64,000 nucleotides of DNA from Cocos nucifera (taxonomy: Eukaryota; Streptophyta; Magnoliopsida; Arecales; Arecaceae), in contig QRFJ01000769.1 in NCBI GenBank assembly GCA_006176705.1, positions 245,708-309,707 on the forward strand, written 5' to 3'. Within the stretch, counting starts at the first letter, position 1, and each line of letters begins with the position of its first letter. Below the pieces are notes generated by a model. The model had not been told where the DNA came from. It searched no databases and saw nothing but the letters and a program-made list of their open reading frames with translations. A program made the position numbers and the translations under genes. Below, one piece after another: positions 59,065 to 64,000 of this stretch.

Positions 59065-60166
59065 TCCACTTTAGAACTCAAAGAAAGTCAAGCTGAAGAC
59101 TATAAATCAGAACTACTAGATAGGTTATTTCTTTTCTTTTTAGTTTTGATCATTTTTTTTTTTTTATTTTTCAGTAATTTATTGTTGCTCTTTTACTGCT
59201 TTGGTGTGTATTTTCAATTTTGCAGAAAAAAATCAATGAGAGCTCAAGCAAAATTTCAAAGCTCCAAAGAACCAGACTGAACCAAATCAGGTGTATTCCT
59301 TCCTATCCTTTATTGCACCCTTTATTTTTCTTTCTCCTTTAAGATAATGTAGAATAAGTTAGGGGGTAAAAAAAAAAAAAAATCATGTGTCAAGAAGAAA
59401 ATCTTGAGCAAGATAGACTGGATAAGTGATAAAAGATAGAATTATTTGCTAATGAATGTAATGAGTTAAAGAAGTAGATTAGTTGGTCAACTTTTAGCAG
59501 CCTACTTAGGTCATTAAAAGACTATTAGCACTTCTAATTGCACATGCACACTAACAAGGCAAAGTAGGTATTGATTATAAGGCCAACTGAGGATTCAATT
59601 ATCACTAAAAATTGATAATTAATATACATTCTAATCAAAGAAACTTGAATTTAAGGAAAGAGCTACCTGCCTAAAAATAAAGTGCAAAAGATAGAGTATA
59701 TGTGGATTGCCCAAAGCCTAGTAACTGGGTCTCTGCACCTAGGTCAAGTGTGAAAATTCATGTAAAATGGTGAAGGAAAGGCCAGGATGCTCAGCACAGT
59801 AAAAAAAAAAAAAAAAGGGGGGCAGTGTGAAAGCTACCTTAATTCATGAGTATAAAATTGAGAATGTATAGAAAATTGACCAAAATAGGTGATAAGAGAG
59901 GATACTTTTGTTCTTTTAATTTAATACTGAAATGCTAAAGTTAGTCATCACGAACACAAGTGCTATAGATCTTTGATGTACTCTAAGAAAGTTTTTAATT
60001 GTATTGACTGAAAAATTTGCTTCTGAAGCTCAATGCTTAATTAGCAGTATTTTCTAAACTTTTTGACCTTTAGTCCTAGATTTTATCTTTGTGATGGATA
60101 ATCTTATTGAAACATGGTATTAAATAAAACATTGCTAAGGGACTAGCAATGACTAAGTTGGGGGTG
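59065..60166 (+). other. Gypsy-III 3' non-coding region (D2)
   Basis: GCTGAAGAC-ATAAA block (about 59091-59105), an internal PPT-like tract TTAGGGGGTA (59359-59368) and poly-A. The module shared with Gypsy-IV (about 59385-60110) and the terminal PPT (60158-60166) follow. No gene. Confidence 0.82.
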
Positions 60167-62022
60167 TGATAAGTGGTAAAAATATACTAATAAAAGTATT
60201 AAATTATAAAATAAATTAATCTTATTTTTTAAAAATTGATATTTTTTTTTATTAATCTTATGTAGGAAAGAAGGCCACCAATATGAAGATCTTATTTTTC
60301 TGATTCAGATGAAATAAATTTCAGGCAAAATGGACTTCAAACGAGCCCAGAAATTGAATTTCAAAAAAAAAAAAATTGCCGATCCGAGTTCAAATCGATT
60401 CAGAAAATCTGGCTCAGCAGACCGCCCGGTTCGACCGCACCAGCAGACCAACCTGCTGATGCAGCACTGACGATAGGCTGATGTCAGCATTTTTTGCGGC
60501 GCACGGTGGACCGATTTGGAGGGCATTTTGGGAATTTCACATGAAGAAGCGCGCTCTGATTGGCTGGAAGAATGCGACGGTCCATGCAACACTGAGCTCA
60601 TGCAAGGTCTATAAAGGGCAATTTGAGAATTTTGTCTAATCCAATGGGTGCCTTTCATTGGAATTTGATCGGACAGCCGAAATGCATGCGCTGAAGAATG
60701 ACATTCGCAGCTCCCGATCGAGATCCAACAATTGAGATTCATCCCGACTTTAAACTAAAGATCAGAAGCATTCTTATGGATCTGACAGTCCAGATTCAAT
60801 CCAACGACTGATCCGATGGCTACCATAAATTTTAACTTGATCTGAGATATTTTAAAGGGTTTTTAAGCAATTTTTGGATGGTTTGATCGACATCCAACGG
60901 TCAGAATCATCCAGGGTCCTAATTTGACTTACATTAAGAGTTTTAAACCTAATTTTTAAGAGAATTTTGGTGAAAAATCCACCTCTCAGCCTTTAAAAAG
61001 TCTGCTGTTGCCAAAAAAAAAAAGAGAGAGGGAAGATAGTAAAAAAAAAGAGAAAAAGAAAAAGAAGAGAAAGAGAGGAGAGAGGTAGAAAGAGAAGAGA
61101 GATTTTTGAGAGAAAAGGAAGGGTTTTTAATTTTTTTTCTTCTTCCAACAATCAGAACATTGATCAAGGAGCTTCTTTTCTTCTTTCACCAAGTTCTCCA
61201 CACCAAAAGCGGCGGACAGTCAATTTTAGCAATCAAACAGTCTAATTTTTTTATACCTTTTATTTTATTTGCTGTTTTTGAACTTGTTATCATGAACTAA
61301 ATTTTCTTTTACTAAGGCTAAGGTGTAGCCACTCTTTTGATGCAATATTCAGTATGATTTATTTTTAATTTTAAATTTTATTCATGAGGAGTATATAAAT
61401 CTGATCTTAATGCTTTTAGATTACTGGCCATCTTCTAATTGATCTGATGAACATAGATGTTACGGACCAAGTACATCTATGTTATTGCTTCTTGATTATA
61501 TACCTTGTATTATGAATCAAATTAGAATTCATATGCATGCAAAATTTTAGTGCGCTTTGGACGCAGCGTATTTTAATTAGAGGGTTTCACAAAACTTAAT
61601 GCATTAATATTTATTTAAATTACACCTGGACCAAAGGATAATTAATAAATATTGATAGTTTTGCTATGCCTGGACCAAAGGGTAGTGAATAAATTAGGAG
61701 ACTCCACCGTCACATGAAATAAAATTAATCTAATAACCTGAATATTGTATTGACTGAGTTGGTGAACCAATTGCCTTAGTAACACATTGCTCTTAAGTTT
61801 AAAACCCTAATAATTATACTCTCTCTATTTTCTTAAAATTTTTAATTATTTCTTTATTTTATTCTTTAATTTCTTATTCTCATAAATCGGTCTTCTAAAT
61901 AAAGCATAAGAAAGATCTTTTCAGTACTTATTTTCCAATCCTCTAGGGACGATACTCTACTCATTTACTTTATTACTTGATTAACTGATGCACTTGCCAC
62001 AGCTATAGATTAGCATGCATCA
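60167..62022 (+). repeat. Gypsy-III 3' LTR, D2
   Basis: 1856 bp, TGATAAGTGG...GCATCA. Its middle (60340-61000) differs strongly from the D1 3' LTR, while its last 700 bp are almost identical to it. GA-rich tract at 61011-61115. Followed by TTAGT, not by the GTCCT found at the other end. Confidence 0.92.
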
Positions 62023-64000
62023 TTAGTATACGATCTCTTCTTTAGGATAGATGAGTCTTGAGCCTATGATGTAGAGATACTAGAATGAGAGTATAAGTAC
62101 TCATTAGAGAATAAGGGCACTGAGCATGACCACCTCGAGCAGTCATCAAAAAGTCTACCTTCTTGTTGATGACTGGCTCGAAACTGCAGTAGTGTATCTG
62201 GTTCTTTGATCTGAGGTGCATCGATAGTTCACCTTGAAGGTGTTATAGTTTGACTACACCATAACTTAATCTCTTAGCCATTCAGAATCTTGAGGTGTCT
62301 GTTGGCTATAGCATGTTCATTGTAGCAATTGGATTGCATCAATAGGAGATCTATCTACCATGGTAGATGAGGAGCAGTCCTGTGATGATCATGAAAATCA
62401 AGTCCATAAGCCCATAGCCATGGTAGTGTGAAATAACAGAAAGAGTTTCTATTAGGATTTTTACATTGGACTTGAATCAAATGATTAATTCATATGATGG
62501 ATATTAGGGTTTGACGAGATCACCTTAACCCTAATCCGATCGAGACTCAAGATAGAGGAACTTAATCACATAGGTAACTGCACCGAGAGGTTTATTTTTA
62601 GTTTTGATGGGTTGCCACCATATGCTGCTAGGTGTCACTGGTGGATTTTGGGAGCAATTAGAATAATTTAGATGATCGATCATACTAGTTGTCTGAATCA
62701 AAAAAGTTCTGATCCATCAGATGGTGTTTCAATGATGTCGGTGATAGAGATCATGACATATCCCATTACCATACAGAACTAAATCTAATTGGGTCACACA
62801 AATAAGGGTTTAGATCTGGATATCATCAATTGGACTAATTCAGTTCAATTGATTTGAATAAGATTCAATTAGGTTAAAGAAAATCATGCTAGCACACGAT
62901 TGAGCCTAATGTTCTCCTTTAACAATCATTAAAGCTTGTCTGGACTGAGCCAAATGTGTTTGGGCTCACTCAAAATCATTTACTTAGTCTGACTGGAGCT
63001 TGTCCAAGTTAAAATAGGGTTATCTTAATTTATGAGATAAATTTGAGACAACACCTACCATTTTTCATCACCTGCTAAATCTTGTCTTTGGACTTTGGGC
63101 AAATATTGACCTTTGACACTTAGACATCTACCCATGTGTCATGCATCCATAGGAGAGAACTTTGACCCTTGTCCTCCTGCTAAAAGGTAGAGAGACAAAG
63201 GGTGCATGCCTTAGGAGGCGTGCGCCCCATGTGGATAAGGATTGGAGTCCCATACAGATGGGACTCCAGTTGCTTCAGGGAATCAAACTTGATGGCGCCA
63301 AAGAGTCTTGTTTGACCTAGTCTTGGCACCATCTAAGGAGGGTTTTGAGGGACTCTAATCTGATTAGATCAAATGATTTTATCCCACTAATCTGATTGTA
63401 CAAAGGACCGTGATTGGTCGGGATGATGTGGCACTGCATGGCGCAGCAGGGTCTATAAAAACCCTATCTGCATCTAGATTGAAAGAGCTTTTTCCTTAGC
63501 CCATGCCACATATCCCCTCTCCCTCCTTCACCATGCCACCCTCTAGTCCTCTCTCTCCTCTCCACACCCAAGAGGATTTGGGCATGAGTTAGGTGCGATC
63601 CAAGCAAGTGAAAGGCAATAGAAAAGGAAGAAGGCAGCACTGCTGCAAGAGACAACGGTTGATCTTCAAAAGCTATTTTGAAGGTCTTCAAGATTAGATT
63701 CAGATCTAATTTTTGGAGGATAGATTGAGAAGAAGAAGATCTCCAAATTTTGCTTGAGTAGATACCAGTAGAGGCCAGGTGCTTGCATGGCTACATCCAT
63801 AACCTCAGGCAAACATCGAAATCATCACAGGATAATAGGATTACACATAACAAAGGTATAATTAAATTATATTTAATTTAATTTAATTTTTATTTTATTA
63901 AATTAATAAGATCAGATATGAAGAGTCTCAGATCTGATTAGTATCTTAGTGAAAAATTTTTGAAATATCCCTCTTGATTCAATCAGATCTGAACAAACCT
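62023..64000 (+). repeat. Diverged Copia-I LTR, partial (B'')
   Basis: Matches about 12587-14505 of the B 5' LTR with many substitutions, in plus orientation. The first 270 bp or so are missing where the D2 LTR abuts, and the last bases run off the window. TATA box TATAAAAA at 63454-63461. Most of the W-box cluster is lost, with fewer TTGAC cores near 63080-63120. No gene. The antisense frame at 63464-63691 has no recognisable domain. Confidence 0.88.
63454..63461 (+). promoter_or_regulatory. TATA box of diverged Copia-I LTR (B'')
   Basis: TATAAAAA in the position of TATAAATA in the other Copia-I LTRs. Confidence 0.65.

Larger units (their letters stand above)
43639..62022 (+). mobile_element. 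Gypsy-III element D2 (carrying E2)
   Basis: An Athila-like gypsy element with LTRs of about 1.86 kb. It has a very short leader, a gag split by E2 at 46186/57260, a protease, a non-coding 3' module and a PPT, but no RT, RNase H or integrase. Without E2 and its duplicated GATAT it would be about 7.3 kb. Its left flank is GTCCT and its right flank is TTAGT. These do not match, so the two ends probably come from different insertions. Confidence 0.88.

Noticed and set aside
1..64000. Host protein-coding genes, rRNA, CRISPR arrays or bacterial-type operons
   Set aside because: Nothing of this kind was seen. All long or domain-bearing frames belong to LTR retrotransposons.

Overview
The window is plant repetitive DNA with no recognisable host gene. 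Everything that can be read is LTR retrotransposon: two Ty1/copia families, here called Copia-I and Copia-II, and two Athila-like Ty3/gypsy families, Gypsy-III and Gypsy-IV. Primer-binding sites match the 3' ends of plant initiator-Met tRNA (copia) and tRNA-Asp (Gypsy-IV). Athila-type gypsy elements are plant-specific, so the source is a seed plant. A monocot such as a palm is my guess, at low confidence.

Layout, left to right. 1-5333: a minus-strand Copia-I element (A), cut by the window edge, with its complete 5' LTR at 3064-5333. 5334-12317: a minus-strand Copia-II element (C1), made of its 3' LTR and decayed RT/RNase H, integrase, protease and gag. It is interrupted by a plus-strand Copia-I element (B) whose LTRs are 12318-14532 and 38129-40408, flanked by the 5-bp target duplication CAGGT. 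C1 resumes with its leader (40414-41365), PBS and 5' LTR (41381-43638). That 5' LTR is broken by a Gypsy-III element (D2, 43639-62022). D2 in turn carries a complete Gypsy-IV element (E2, 46187-57259, target duplication GATAT) inside its gag gene. 62023-64000 is a diverged Copia-I LTR.

Inside Copia-I B, at one point in integrase, lies about 17.8 kb that does not belong to it. It holds a run of about 100 N, an inverted piece of Copia-I RT, a 5'-truncated second copy of the Gypsy-IV-in-Gypsy-III nest (E1/D1, 19261-32721), the missing end of the C1 LTR (32722-32957) and a second, indel-rich stretch of Copia-I leader, gag and integrase (32958-36018). The target-site flanks are exchanged: GTCCT lies left of D2 and right of D1, while D2 ends in a different flank. 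Either the assembly is mis-joined or the elements recombined ectopically.

How the parts work together. Gypsy-IV encodes gag, protease, RT, RNase H and integrase. Gypsy-III encodes only gag and protease, yet keeps LTR ends, a PPT and a long 3' non-coding module like that of Gypsy-IV. It therefore looks like a non-autonomous derivative that relied on a Gypsy-IV-like partner. Every coding region here is interrupted by stops or frameshifts, so these copies are relics. Regulatory content is in the LTRs: TATA boxes, a dense W-box cluster in Copia-I, and arrays of a degenerate GATCNRACGG motif in both gypsy families. The 5' leaders of Copia-I, Copia-II and Gypsy-IV share a short GGTAAG/CTTACC module that crosses the copia/gypsy divide.
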